A stretch of 64,000 nucleotides of DNA, from assembly GCA_009602725.1 (NCBI GenBank), contig WELB01000094.1, forward strand, positions 157,676 to 221,675. Reading direction: 5' to 3'. This DNA comes from Spirogloea muscicola. Taxonomy: Eukaryota; Streptophyta; Zygnematophyceae; Spirogloeales; Spirogloeaceae. Shown here piece after piece: positions 35,740 through 47,157 of this stretch. How positions within the stretch are numbered: the first letter of the stretch is position 1; every line of letters starts with the position of its first letter. The position numbers and the translations under genes are program-made. The notes under the pieces were generated by a model, which saw nothing but the letters and a program-made list of their open reading frames with translations, had not been told where the DNA came from and ran no database searches.

Positions 35740-37616
35740 GTGCAATTTGCAAAGCTATGGGGACAAGCCTACAAGCCAGGTTGCTCAGCGAGCTCTGATC
35801 AGCCTTTAAGCAGCATGGGCACGCCTGCTCAGGAGAACCATTTGATATTAGGACCAAATCAGCTATTTGTGCATGTACTTCACATCCTGGCTCCCTGCAC
35901 ATGGTTCTCTTTGTGTAGTGCTGGTATCAACTTTTGTGCCGAGGTATGTACCATCTGATACAGATTCTGACAAATAGGTACGGCAGATAGTGCAGCTGTC
36001 TCCATTCTTTCAAAGTTTAGGCAAAGTCTAGGCCAAGCATAGGCGAAACAGTACATGTAGGCCTCGGTTGGACAATGAATTTTTCATGGGCAAGATTTGC
36101 CTTGAGCTGAGACGCTCCACTGTACATCTGAGGGGTGCAAGTTGTGATTGCCCTCAGAGCCAAGAACACAAGCAAGGGAATCTGCCTGAAGGCTTGTGTC
36201 AATCCTGAGGGCAATCACACATGCCTCCCAAAGTCTCGAGAGAAAAAGATAAGACACATGGAGGCCAGTAATAGAAGGATCATGAGGCTTAAGCTTTAGA
36301 TGCAGCGGCCACTTGTCGCAGGCAGTGGCTGGTCACATATCTGTTCCTACTTGCTAGCTATGCCCTTGGGATCTTATGGTTTTTGTTGGGCTGATCAATC
36401 TCAGCCCCTGCCTCCTCACTTGTAAGAGGCATGATTTGTGGCCTTATCACAATTATAGTAGAGCCCTGCTTTTACGTGTACACTTACATAAACTTCGACG
36501 ACCCTTCTGTCAAAAATGTGGTGCCAAGGAGGTCCATATGTTCCTGTGTGCTTGCAAGTACGTTCCTGTGTTCTTTCAAGGAGTGCTGCAACACGCAATG
36601 TGGCCAACATGACTTGATTGTGTAGAAACTCTGCACTCGTGCGATTAATAGATTGCAGTCAATGCTGAAGATGCAGCCAATAATATATTGAAGCGGGAAA
36701 CAATTTACACATTTGCAGTCATCCAAATTTTGCACTGGTGCACAATCTTGGGCACCTGGCGCACACACCTTAAGGTGTACTTAACAATACAAATACACTT
36801 TATTGTGCCCAGGTTCTCGGCATATCACGTCCGCGTGGAAGGAGCCTGCTGTAGCCACTCTTCTATCAGTAGAGTATGCATCAATCGTCTGGCACATTGT
36901 CACTGCAGGATTCCAAAAGCATGCATACATGGACGGCCCATGACTGCTTATGCTCACATTCAGATTTAAATCAAGTGTGCCATTGCTTTTGATCACAGAA
37001 GTGAGTTGCCGGCGTGGCTGCCAGGAGATTACGAAAATGTCATGCAGACTCGTTCTCTCCTTTCTTAGCAGCTTGCCCATGTGCACAATGGAGCAAAGTA
37101 CTTTGTCAGAGAGGATTAGGAGCCGCACATTTGTGAAGATGTCAAACGGAGAGCACATATCTCCAATCAAGCCACAAGGTGCCAAAAACTTGAGATGGCG
37201 CTTATTCTGCCACTGGAGGAGATTGATAACACAATAATAAGGACTAATAAATGTCTTACTCTGAAGGCGAAGCAACTTGCCTAGGGTTCAATCGATGTCT
37301 TCTTTGGTAGCAAGCCTCCAAGAGTAGACCCTCTATACAGAAGTTCTACAGTGTCCATGAATGTCATGAGGTATTCTGAGAAGCTAGACCATCTCTGCCA
37401 AACTTGCCACTTTCAAGTGGCTCCTAAGTGAATTTCCTCTACATTACACTAGGGGGTGGTTATGTGACCACTTGTGTGCCAAGGGAGAAGTTGGTCCGGA
37501 CACAAAATGGGTGATCAAGAAAGTATAATGTCACAACAAATCGGTGTCATGGGGTTGTCCAACAATTGTGCTGGGAATGGTCTTAAGAAAAGTTATTGAG
37601 CTCACAGCCGAGCTGA
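35740..37616. other. Convergent intergenic region with a long hairpin
   Basis: Between the ends of the spastizin homologue (+) and the EGF-array gene (-). No exon is supported; a minus-strand frame at 36781-37275 is open for 164 codons but resembles nothing and is AT-richer than the coding exons. The only structure I see is the inverted repeat at 36143-36219. Confidence 0.5.
36143..36219. repeat. Inverted repeat forming a 77-nt two-part hairpin
   Basis: GTGATTGCCCTCAG (36144-36157) pairs perfectly with CTGAGGGCAATCAC (36205-36218), plus one more T-A pair. Inside it, ACACAAGC (36166-36173) pairs with GCTTGTGT (36192-36199). It could be a small-RNA precursor or the core of a tiny inverted-repeat element. 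Confidence 0.75.
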
Positions 37617-40600
37617 TCATCTCCTTCTCATGGAGGGGGAGACGGGCGAAGGAGGTGGCGGTGGACGAGAAGGGGGCGGGCGAGAGTGCATGCCGACCCC
37701 CACCTTGTGGTGGCCGCCTTTCGGAGGGGGTGAGGGAGCCTTGGGACTCCCTGATGGCGGAGGAACCTTAACATGGTGGCCTTTGCCAGCTGAGTGATGA
37801 CCACCTTTACCGGGTGGCGTCCCGAGCGTACTGGGTGGTGGCGGGTATTTGAGGTGATGGCCTTTCCGGCGCGGCGGCGGCGGCGGTCTTTGCGCTGGGG
37901 GCGGCGGCGGCTTGCAGCGCCTGCCCTTGGTGCAGGGGTGCTTCGCCTTGCCAGGAGGGCCTGGTAGAGCTGCATCCCACAGTGACAGGTGAGAGTTGAA
38001 GACAGGTCCCTGCTTGCTTCAAATGGCCACGGTAGTCAAGCGTCAAGTGGGAAACTTAATGACCTTCAAGGTGACTAAGTGACAGCCTCGTCAAGGTAAA
38101 GTCACGGCTTCCTGTCTATGCAAAAGAGCACCACATGCCTGCAGCTAGTCCTAGCAATTCAATCGGAAGAAGAATGGCAAGACACCTCAAGAAGGTAGGA
38201 CTTAGAGCTCTGTGCAACTAAATGAAGCTGTCAGGCCTCAAATGAGCGTAGTGATGTGAGTCAAGAGCACGTGTCAATGTGGAGTTGTGAATTGAGAATA
38301 TAGTCTTACCGCAGTAAGTGAAACCGTCGCCCACATATGGTGGATTGCAAGTGCAGTTGTAATCTCCAGGGCCAAGATTTGTACAGTTTGCAAATGGCGA
38401 GCAAATAGCTGTGAAAGTGGAAAGCGCATACGTGCAGATGTCCAGCTCTGTCAACATTGCAATCAAGAAGAGCTCTGTCAGCTACGCGCGAAATTGAGGC
38501 TGGACAATACTTGATAGGCACCTGCAACCCATGGTGCCCTCGTTACAATGCTAGGGAGTGCTATGATATCTTCACAGTCATGCGTAAATTGCTCAAGTCA
38601 AGAGACATGGGGCCTCTGTGATCATGAAACATGTTCCACCACAGACAAGTCAAGTAGCGGAGTATAATTTTGCAATAATTTTGCAAATGGAGACGATGCC
38701 GAATCAGGTGGACTTGTCCACTCACGGGCGCAGGTGAAGCCATCACCAGTGAAGTACTGATTGCACGTGCACTGCGACTGGCCTGTGGAATTGTCCATCA
38801 GGCACGTGGCATTACCTCCGCAAGGGCCACCACAAGGTCCGCCACCAGCTGCAGATCACAAAGCATCTCCTCAGCCCCATGGCAGCCGCAACACAATGCA
38901 GCATGATTTCCCCTGCAGAGCCTCTGTCAACGTTTGCTATGCTTTGTGTTCCTTGACCATTTACAAGTTGCATTCCCTCCTCCCTGGAGGACCACTGACC
39001 GCGGCAGAACAATCCGTTGCCCGTGAACCCCTGGTTGCAAGTGCAGACGTTGTTGCCGCTGTCATCAGGCGAGCAGGTCGCATTCTGACTACAGGGCGGC
39101 GAGCAGGTTGTGCTCGTTTCTGGTGCACAGGAGGACCACAATCAGCTGACAAGCAGATGGTTCAGCTGCCTTTCCCTACAAAATTGCAGCCACAACTTGA
39201 AAGGGCTCATGAGGAGCAGGATTGACAAGCACGGCAGAGAATCTAGGGATGAGTAGATGACATAGACAGCAGCCATCAAGTAGTGCTGCTGGATGCCAAG
39301 TTGGCATCAGCAGCTTGCGCCTTACGTGTGCATGTGGAGCCATTGTCCGTATAACCCGCCTTGCATGCGCAGCTGTACTGGCCAGGGATCACAGAATTGA
39401 TGCACACTGCGTTGGGGTCGCACGTGGCTTGACCACTTGCGCACACGTCGATGACTGCACCCGGTAAATTTTTCCATCAGCCTTTCACTACATAGAAACT
39501 CGCCGGCAAAACAATGACTACACCTGCGCCTCTTGCCCACTGCCCTTATCAGCATCATACAAAGACCACCTAATAAATAGCCTCGACAGACTAATGAGCC
39601 ACAAACCCCTACGCTCCGCTGCAGACTCTCAAGGACATGAAGAATGTTAGTGATCCTTCAAGGCTGTAGCAATGTGCAACTCTGCACCAGAAAGGCTTCC
39701 CTGAGGGTGGTCAAACAAAGGAGGGTGCAGCTAGTGCAGGACGTGCACAGTATCTGAGCACGCACTTGTGCAGATCTTGCCGTCTCCAGAAAAGCCCGTG
39801 TTGCAGGTGCACATGTAGCTCCCAGGTGTGGTGTCATTGCATGTTGCATTCCTTGAGCAACTTGCTGAGCCCTGCTCGCACGGCAGGATAGCTGTAGGCA
39901 CGCAAAGGGAAAAGCACAGCCTGCACCTTCATGAGCAGCTAAAAGCTTCCTTGCAATGCTTCCAAGTTTGCAATGAAGAAGCAACACAAAGCAGCATGCA
40001 ACAGCATGGCACCAACGTAATAGATCGAAAGGCATCTCTCCTTCTTCCCACCTGCCAGGCAAGACATGCCTGTAATACAGCTCTGTCATTAGTATTCCAA
40101 GACAGTGTTTGGAAGGGGGTTGAGGAAGATGAGGAACGATGCTCACGGCTGCACATCTGACCGGTGCCCACATAACCGGTGATGCACGAGCAGTTGGCGG
40201 CGCCATTGACAATGCGGCATGCGGCGTTGGGCCCGCACACATTGCTGGCACCGCACTGATTCTGCTCTGCAGCCCAGCAGCCGTCACAGCAGCACCAAGG
40301 GGGAAAGTGATTCTACTGTCAGCAAGCGCAGCCTCGGCAGTCTGCAATAAGGGGTAGAAAAATAAGCTTATTTATTAGCTTTCAGCTTCAAGGTAAGAAT
40401 TAGTCTGAATGCCAGACCCCAAAAACGGCAAGCGCTACACCAGGATAGCACATTGTCACCAGAGGCCTGATTTCACAGAGGGCGCCTCACCTGTGCACGT
40501 AGTGCCGTTGCCAAAGTAGCCATCGTTACACACGCATGTGAAGTTGCCGGGACCAGGCGTGCACGTTGCCGCAGCGGAGCAATTATTCTGGCCGTTCGCA

Positions 40601-43600
40601 CAGAGGTCCAACACTGCAGGCAAGCGCATGCAGCCAGAAGACTGATGTGAAGCTGCGACTGAAGGAGAAAGTGGCAGCAACAAGCCTTGCTTTCCAGCAG
40701 TCAGCAAGCTCATCCCAAGCCTTTCCAGCATGCAGGCAGCCTAGCTTAGCACTTTCAGGCAGACATTTCTACAAGGAAGCGGTTGCCGGCCCTCACGTGT
40801 GCAAGTCCTGCCATCGCCGGTGAAGCCCGGAAGGCAGGCGCATGTGTACCCTCCCACCGTGTTATTGCACGTTGCATTATCGTCGCATGTGTCCAGCGTC
40901 AGGGCGCACTCATTGATGTCTGTACTGCGGCGCCGGGCACAGCAGGGCATCAGTCGAAATTGTCGAGGACTGCTAGCTGCAACGGTAGCAGCGCTGGTGG
41001 TGGCGGCGGCGGCGACTGTGGCGGTGCAGCTCACCAGTACAGAAGTGCCCATTGCCGGCGTACCCCCTGTTGCACTTGCACGTGAACGACCCCACTGTAT
41101 TGGTGCAGGCCGCGTTTGTCGAGCAGTTGTCGAGATTGCGCGCGCACTCATCTATATCTGCAGCAAGGAGCATGGGGTAACAGTACCATCAGTAGCTGCT
41201 CAGGGTAGAGCAGCTGGGGTGGCGGCTCGCCGACTGGGAGCGCACAGTACTCTGCGGCAAGTTGCCAGAGGCGTCGTACGCGCCGGGGTAAGAGGACAAG
41301 AGTTGCTGACCGGCGCAGACTGTGCCGTCGCCGTCAAACCCCGGCGGGCACATGCAAGTAAAGCTGCCCGGCGTATCAGCGCATGCCGCGCCGGGCGCAC
41401 AGTTGTCCAGTCCCGCCGTGCAGGAGCTCGTCACTGCGGCCGAGGCGGCGACGGCGTCAGCGGTGGCAGTGCCAATGGGCTAAAGCAGTGGCGGCAAACT
41501 CCGTACTAACGGCGGAGGCCACTCACGGGTGCACTTGAGGCCGTTGCCTGCGAAGCCGGGCTTGCAGGCACACGAGAAGGAGCCCGGCTTGTCAGTGCAC
41601 GTCGCATTCCCGTCGCAGTTGTCCAGCGCCAGCGCGCACTCGTCCACGTCTGCGCCGCACAGTGAGGCCCTTTGAGTGAACGGCGCAACTGGGCGCATTG
41701 GCGACCTCATCGGCCATGCTCAAATGCAGGACATACAGTCTCACAGCCCAGCCAAGAGAGTGAGCAGCGCGTACTGGTGCAGGTGAAGCCGTTGCCCGTA
41801 TAGCCTGAGGCGCATGTACAATTGTAGCCGCCGGCAAGCGGCGTGCAGGCGGCATTCTTGGAGCACTTGGTTGTCCCGGTGCAGAAGTTGATGGCTGCAC
41901 CGCGCGTATGTCAGGACTTTTCAGAAGGCTCGTCGAATATCCACGGAGATTGCAAGCTTTGGGTGGCTCGAGAGAGGAGTCGAGAGTATGTAGCTGGTGT
42001 GCCAAAGATGGGAAAACAAGTAGAGAAGGGGAGGAGGGGGGTGGGAGAGGGGTTCCGGGGGCCACGCAGACTCGCGGGAGAGAGGGGGGGGGGGGGGAAG
42101 AGCAACAGGGAGAGAGGAAGATAGCTCACGCGTGCAGGCAGTGCCACCAGCAGTGCTCTGGTAACCTGGATTGCACGTGCACTTATATGTCCCTGGTCCG
42201 GTGGACGCGCAGGCCGAGTTGGCAAAGCATGGCCCCGCAGCACACGCATTGACCGCTGCAGGACATTTCGCCATTGCAGCATCGTAGACCGTCAGGGCGT
42301 GTGGCACAGCACAGGCATCAGCACACTGGCTTCATGGCCTTTTGGAGAAGGGATGACAAGGAGGGAGAGGGAGCTGTGGAGGCGCTTACGGGTGCAGGTG
42401 ACGCCGTCGCCGGCATACCCCTGGATGCAAGGCCCGCACATGAAGCCGATACCGTCTGCGGAGTCGGTGCACGACGCGTAGCGGGAGCAGTTGTTGGCCG
42501 ACTTGCAGTAGTCGATCGCTGTTTGCAGGGGGAAGAAGAGCCGGAGATGTGAGCCAAGAATTGCACGCCCAATAGCATCTCGGGGGCAGACGGGGGCAAG
42601 CCTCGCCATGGGCGTTGCTCACCTTTGCACGTGAAACCACTTCCGGTGAAGCCGGGCTTGCAGGCGCATGCGTACTTGCCGGGCGTTGTGTTGGCGCACG
42701 TTGCATTGACCGAGCACCTGTTCGCCGAGGTCGCGCAGACATCCACGCCTGCGGCACCACCTCAGCCGGCAGGCTGGTCAACAGCTGCGCAAGGGCAGTG
42801 GGGGGGTAGCACAGGCATGGACTCGCTCAAATGGCGGCGGGGTCGAGCAGGCTGCCTCACGGGTGCACATGACGCCGTCGCCGGCGAAGCCAAAATTGCA
42901 ATTGCAGCGATAGCTGCCGACCGTGTTGGTGCACGCGGCGTCCGCTGAGCACACTGCTGGGCTGGCGGAGCACTCGTCCACATCTGCGCGGCAGGCGATG
43001 GCGGTGGCCGCCGCAGCGCAGCAGAGCACACCGCTGTGAGTGGAACAGAGGGAAAATAGAGAGAGAGAGAGAGAGAGGGATGGCGTGAGAGGGGGTGAGG
43101 CAGGGCGAGAGATAGGAAGGTAGGTAGCAGCGCGGGGTCAGTTACCAGTGCATGTTACGCCGTCGCCGGCAAAGCCGGCCGCACAGGGCCCGCAGCTGAC
43201 GCCGCCGGGCACGCTGGTGCATGCGGTGTAGCGCGAGCAGATGTTGACCGTGCGGTTGGCGCAGTAATCAATGGCTGCACGCCCGGCCCCACCATGACCG
43301 CAATCAGGTAACAGCGCAGTGGAGGCGCTGCCGAGAAGCGGGCGGCCGGCGTGAGCATGCCCAAAGGAAGAGGCGGAGGGGGAGGGAGGAGGGACGGAAG
43401 GAGGATGGAGAGGGTGCATTGCTCACGGATGCAACTAGTGCTGTTCTTGCTGCGGTAGTCCACGTCGCAGATGCAGCGGTACTGCCCCGGCAGCGTGTTG
43501 ACGCACGTCGCGTGCTCCTGGCACACGATGCCCTTGCTGGTGCACAGGTCCGCCTCTGCCGCGGCCGTCACCGCCTGCTCAGCCCGTGGGCCACGACGAC

Positions 43601-44386
43601 AGCGGCCGCACAGTGCTAGAGTCCATGGCAAGCTCACTCACGGGTGCACGTGACGCCGTCGCCAGTGTAGTACTGCCGGCACTTGCATGAGAAGCTGCCC
43701 ACGGCGTTGGTGCAGGTCGCGAGCGGCGAGCAGTTGCTCAGATCTGCCACGCACTCATCGACGTCTGCAGCAAGCGCATATGGAGGACGAGCTGAGCTGA
43801 GAACCAGCTCACCTCCACGAGGAGGGGACGGAGGTTTTGGGTTTTGGCAGTGGAGGGGGAGCAGAAGCGGAAGCAGGGAGAGGGGGAGGCACCAGAAGAG
43901 GATGGACAGCAGGACAGCTGTGAAGAATCTAGCTCTGTGACAGATACGTAAGAATGAGTGGAGGTAGGAGCGATCGAGGGCAGCAGCGGCTAGCAGCCCA
44001 CCGACACAGGTGACGCCGTCGCCCTGGAAGCCCGGGAGGCAGGTGCAGTTGCGCCCGCCGAGCACGTTCGCGCACGCGGCGTGCGGCGAGCACGGCGGCT
44101 GCAGGGACCCGCAGTAGTCGAGTTCTGCTGACATTGGAGCAGTGGCAGTCGGGGAGAGTGGCATCAGAACCAGCAACGGCAGTGCAAGAGCAATGCCAGG
44201 AGGGAGGTCGAGTGGAGGCAGGAGAGGGGGAAGGACATGGGCAGCCTCGCTCACGGACGCAGATGTGGCCGTCACCCACGTAGCTCGGCAAGCATGCGCA
44301 GACCGCCGCCCCGGTGGCGTCGAAGGTGCACTCGGCGTTGGCGTCGCACTGCAGGCTGCCGTCCGGGCAGGGAACCGCAGCCACGC
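37617..44386 (-). CDS. Multi-EGF-domain protein with Pro/His-rich tail
   Basis: A minus-strand gene with at least 21 EGF-like modules, one per exon, starting near 44386, 44124, 43765, 43556, 43274, 42980, 42747, 42516, 42254, 41893, 41649, 41429, 41157, 40919, 40611, 40262, 39889, 39453, 39116, 38847 and 38409. Each is 100-130 bp and has six Cys in most cases; several have the calcium-binding opening ([36 protein letters not shown]) and the NAxCxNTxGSxxCxCxxG core. Introns are phase 1 throughout: exons end in one extra base before GTGAG and begin AC/CC. The final exon (37969-37617) reads [20 protein letters not shown] ... [12 protein letters not shown] and ends SPSMRRR, like extensin/pherophorin tails. 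No transmembrane segment is visible. The signal peptide and 5' exons lie upstream, probably across the 44855-45753 gap. It is probably extracellular or wall-associated; the function is unknown. Confidence 0.88.
43056..43080. repeat. GA microsatellite
   Basis: About ten GA dinucleotides in an intron of the EGF-array gene; adjacent introns are also rich in GGAGGG tracts. Confidence 0.85.
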
Positions 44387-44682
44387 CTGCACACAGTCGC
44401 CATGGATGGGCTCTCGCGCGGCGCCTCAGCGGGCCCCTCAAGCGACGGCGGGCACCAGCTCATCCCCGCGTCGGCGACACGGCAAGGGCGCCGCGGCGCT
44501 CGAGAGGAGGCAGGACGGCGTGTGTGGTGAGCCATGAAGGGCCAGAGCGGCCGAGGAGGGGGAGGAGGCAAGCCGCGCCTAGCGGTCTCTCGGCTCAGCC
44601 ATGGAGGCTGCCAAGTACGGCCGACTGGGGCTCGACGCGACAGACGCCCATTAAGACCACCGGGAAGCGACGAGGCAATGGA

Positions 44683-44712
44683 GAGGTCTCCAGTTCGAAT
44701 CCGGTCGTAGGC
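44683..44712 (+). other. tRNA-like B-box near the gap
   Basis: GGTCTCCAGTTCGAATCCGG matches the pol III B-box/T-loop. The opposite-strand translation gives RIRTGDLS, the familiar spurious peptide of tRNA T-arms. A full cloverleaf was not found. Confidence 0.3.
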
Positions 44713-44815
44713 TGTGCTCATGGCTTCGCCTGCATCCGTCGTGGCGTGGATGGGGTTATGGCGCACCGGAGAGCAGGAGGAGAGGCGGGAGGAGGAGGAG
44801 GAGGAGCGCGGGAGC

Positions 44816-45753
44816 GGCGCGGCGGCGGCGCCGCTGCGGCGGCCGCGGCGGCGGNNNNNNNNNNNNNNNNNNNNNNNNNNNNNNNNNNNNNNNNNNNNNN
44901 NNNNNNNNNNNNNNNNNNNNNNNNNNNNNNNNNNNNNNNNNNNNNNNNNNNNNNNNNNNNNNNNNNNNNNNNNNNNNNNNNNNNNNNNNNNNNNNNNNNN
45001 NNNNNNNNNNNNNNNNNNNNNNNNNNNNNNNNNNNNNNNNNNNNNNNNNNNNNNNNNNNNNNNNNNNNNNNNNNNNNNNNNNNNNNNNNNNNNNNNNNNN
45101 NNNNNNNNNNNNNNNNNNNNNNNNNNNNNNNNNNNNNNNNNNNNNNNNNNNNNNNNNNNNNNNNNNNNNNNNNNNNNNNNNNNNNNNNNNNNNNNNNNNN
45201 NNNNNNNNNNNNNNNNNNNNNNNNNNNNNNNNNNNNNNNNNNNNNNNNNNNNNNNNNNNNNNNNNNNNNNNNNNNNNNNNNNNNNNNNNNNNNNNNNNNN
45301 NNNNNNNNNNNNNNNNNNNNNNNNNNNNNNNNNNNNNNNNNNNNNNNNNNNNNNNNNNNNNNNNNNNNNNNNNNNNNNNNNNNNNNNNNNNNNNNNNNNN
45401 NNNNNNNNNNNNNNNNNNNNNNNNNNNNNNNNNNNNNNNNNNNNNNNNNNNNNNNNNNNNNNNNNNNNNNNNNNNNNNNNNNNNNNNNNNNNNNNNNNNN
45501 NNNNNNNNNNNNNNNNNNNNNNNNNNNNNNNNNNNNNNNNNNNNNNNNNNNNNNNNNNNNNNNNNNNNNNNNNNNNNNNNNNNNNNNNNNNNNNNNNNNN
45601 NNNNNNNNNNNNNNNNNNNNNNNNNNNNNNNNNNNNNNNNNNNNNNNNNNNNNNNNNNNNNNNNNNNNNNNNNNNNNNNNNNNNNNNNNNNNNNNNNNNN
45701 NNNNNNNNNNNNNNNNNNNNNNNNNNNNNNNNNNNNNNNNNNNNNNNNNNNNN
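44816..45753. other. CGG tract and assembly gap
   Basis: A GAGGAGG and CGGCGG-rich stretch (about 44775-44854) runs directly into 899 Ns. The gap separates the 5' side of the EGF-array gene from a LINE fragment. Confidence 0.95.
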
Positions 45754-46130
45754 TGGCAAGCCAAGACGGCGGCGCATAGCATCGCAAAACAAAGCATTCT
45801 CCATCCGCAAGCCCGCATGCAAAGGCAAAGCGCGGAGCCACTCAGACGCTCCCAGAGACGAAACAGATAGGAGCCGAGCCTGGCCTCGAGCATCTCCTTG
45901 GAGGAGACTCCGGAGATGCTCCAGTGGTTGCTCGTCTGCAGCACGGGTAAACCGCGATTGAGCCTTGACATCAGAAACGTCAGCCCAGGCAGCAAAACTA
46001 ACAGGCTCATTTACCAGAGGCGGGTATGCGGCAAAGAGGTCCTGTTGGCATGCTTTGAGAGTCACTTGGAAAGGCAGACTCCCCTGAACCACGGTACTGA
46101 TGTGAGGCGCCAACACACGTTGTTGCCCAG
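45754..46130 (-). mobile_element. LINE fragment, region upstream of the zinc finger
   Basis: On the minus strand, ARLLSVSSLGASEWLRALPL and LFCDAMRRRLGLP correspond to ARLLSAASPGAAAWLSALPL and LFRTATHRLLGLP of the 58-kb copy. It runs into the gap on its 3' side, so the endonuclease region and tail may be hidden. The divergence marks it as a different subfamily. Confidence 0.8.
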
Positions 46131-46270
46131 GGAGTGGAGGAGGGAAGGAGGAGGAGGGAAGGAGGAGGGGGGCAGGACGGATCTGGGCGAGGCACGAGGT
46201 AACGTCACAGTGTGTTTTGGGGGAGGGAGGTCGGGAGGGGGGGAGGAGGAGGGGGGGGGCCGGTCAACGC
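46131..46270. repeat. Homopurine GGA-rich tract
   Basis: An almost pure purine strand (GGAGGAGGGAAGGAGGAGG and GGGAGGGAGGTCGGGAGGGG) with several G runs, able in principle to form G-quadruplex or triplex structures. No gene is visible between 46131 and 47157. Degenerate CTTAAACCC-type telomere-like units lie near 46450-46495. Confidence 0.7.
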
Positions 46271-47157
46271 CCCCCACCGGCAGGCGGGGGCCGGCGGCGG
46301 CACGAGCAGCCGCGATTTCCGCCGCGTCGCGCGGAGGCCCCCCCCCCGCCAGGCCGCCACGTGTCGCGGGGAGCTTGCCCAGCGAGATGCTGTCTGGCAG
46401 CCATCAAGCCCCTAACTGCCGTTAAGCTAAAAAACCGTGAACATACCCTTTAACCTTAAACCCTTGGTGCATCACCTGAGCTTAAACCCTTAGTGCCCCT
46501 TTCTCGCCTCCTCTTTGTATGATCCCCTCCACTCTCCCCACTCTCTTCCTCACTTGGTCCTTGCTCTGCTGCGGCCTTCGGGCATCCCCCTCCCTGTCCC
46601 CATGCCCTCTTCACCGATGCAGTGTTTCTCACCGACCTCTGCAAGCCTCACACATCGGCAGCAACCTCTCCAAGCAACTGCATGCAACACCCCAGCCCAA
46701 TGCTGCAGAAGCAGCAGAACTTTACCACACAAATTACACCATCAGTTTCTGCTGAAGGATGCCTTCCCAACTAAACCTGCAGCAGCGTCCACCATGGACG
46801 TTGGAACAGCCACAGCTGCTCGGATTACGATCAGATCCATGGGGCTGCAAACAACCAGGGGTTGTTGGCAGCAATAGAGGCTGGCATACAGAGTTTTACT
46901 CTGCTTCCTAGACCGACTAAGATGAAGGATTTGAGCAAGAGGGCTCATATAGTACCATGCTTCAATGAATCATAACTATACTTCCAATATAAAATGGTAG
47001 AGGCTCGAACATGCATGCTTCGATATAAATGGATATCGAGCTGAATTTGATTGCTCTCGCTAGGCTGGCTTGCCATCCAGCATGGTATCTTGCATCATGC
47101 ATGCCAACCATGAGCTGCGCTCTCAAATAAGCGGCAGTTTGAAGTCAAGGGAACCAA

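Noticed and set aside
36781-37275. 164-codon minus-strand ORF
   Set aside because: No homology, AT-rich compared with coding exons, and it lies in a convergent intergenic region.
44272-46116. 614-codon minus-strand ORF spanning the gap
   Set aside because: The frame is open only because Ns are read as unknown residues; the two ends are a LINE fragment and intergenic/EGF-gene sequence.
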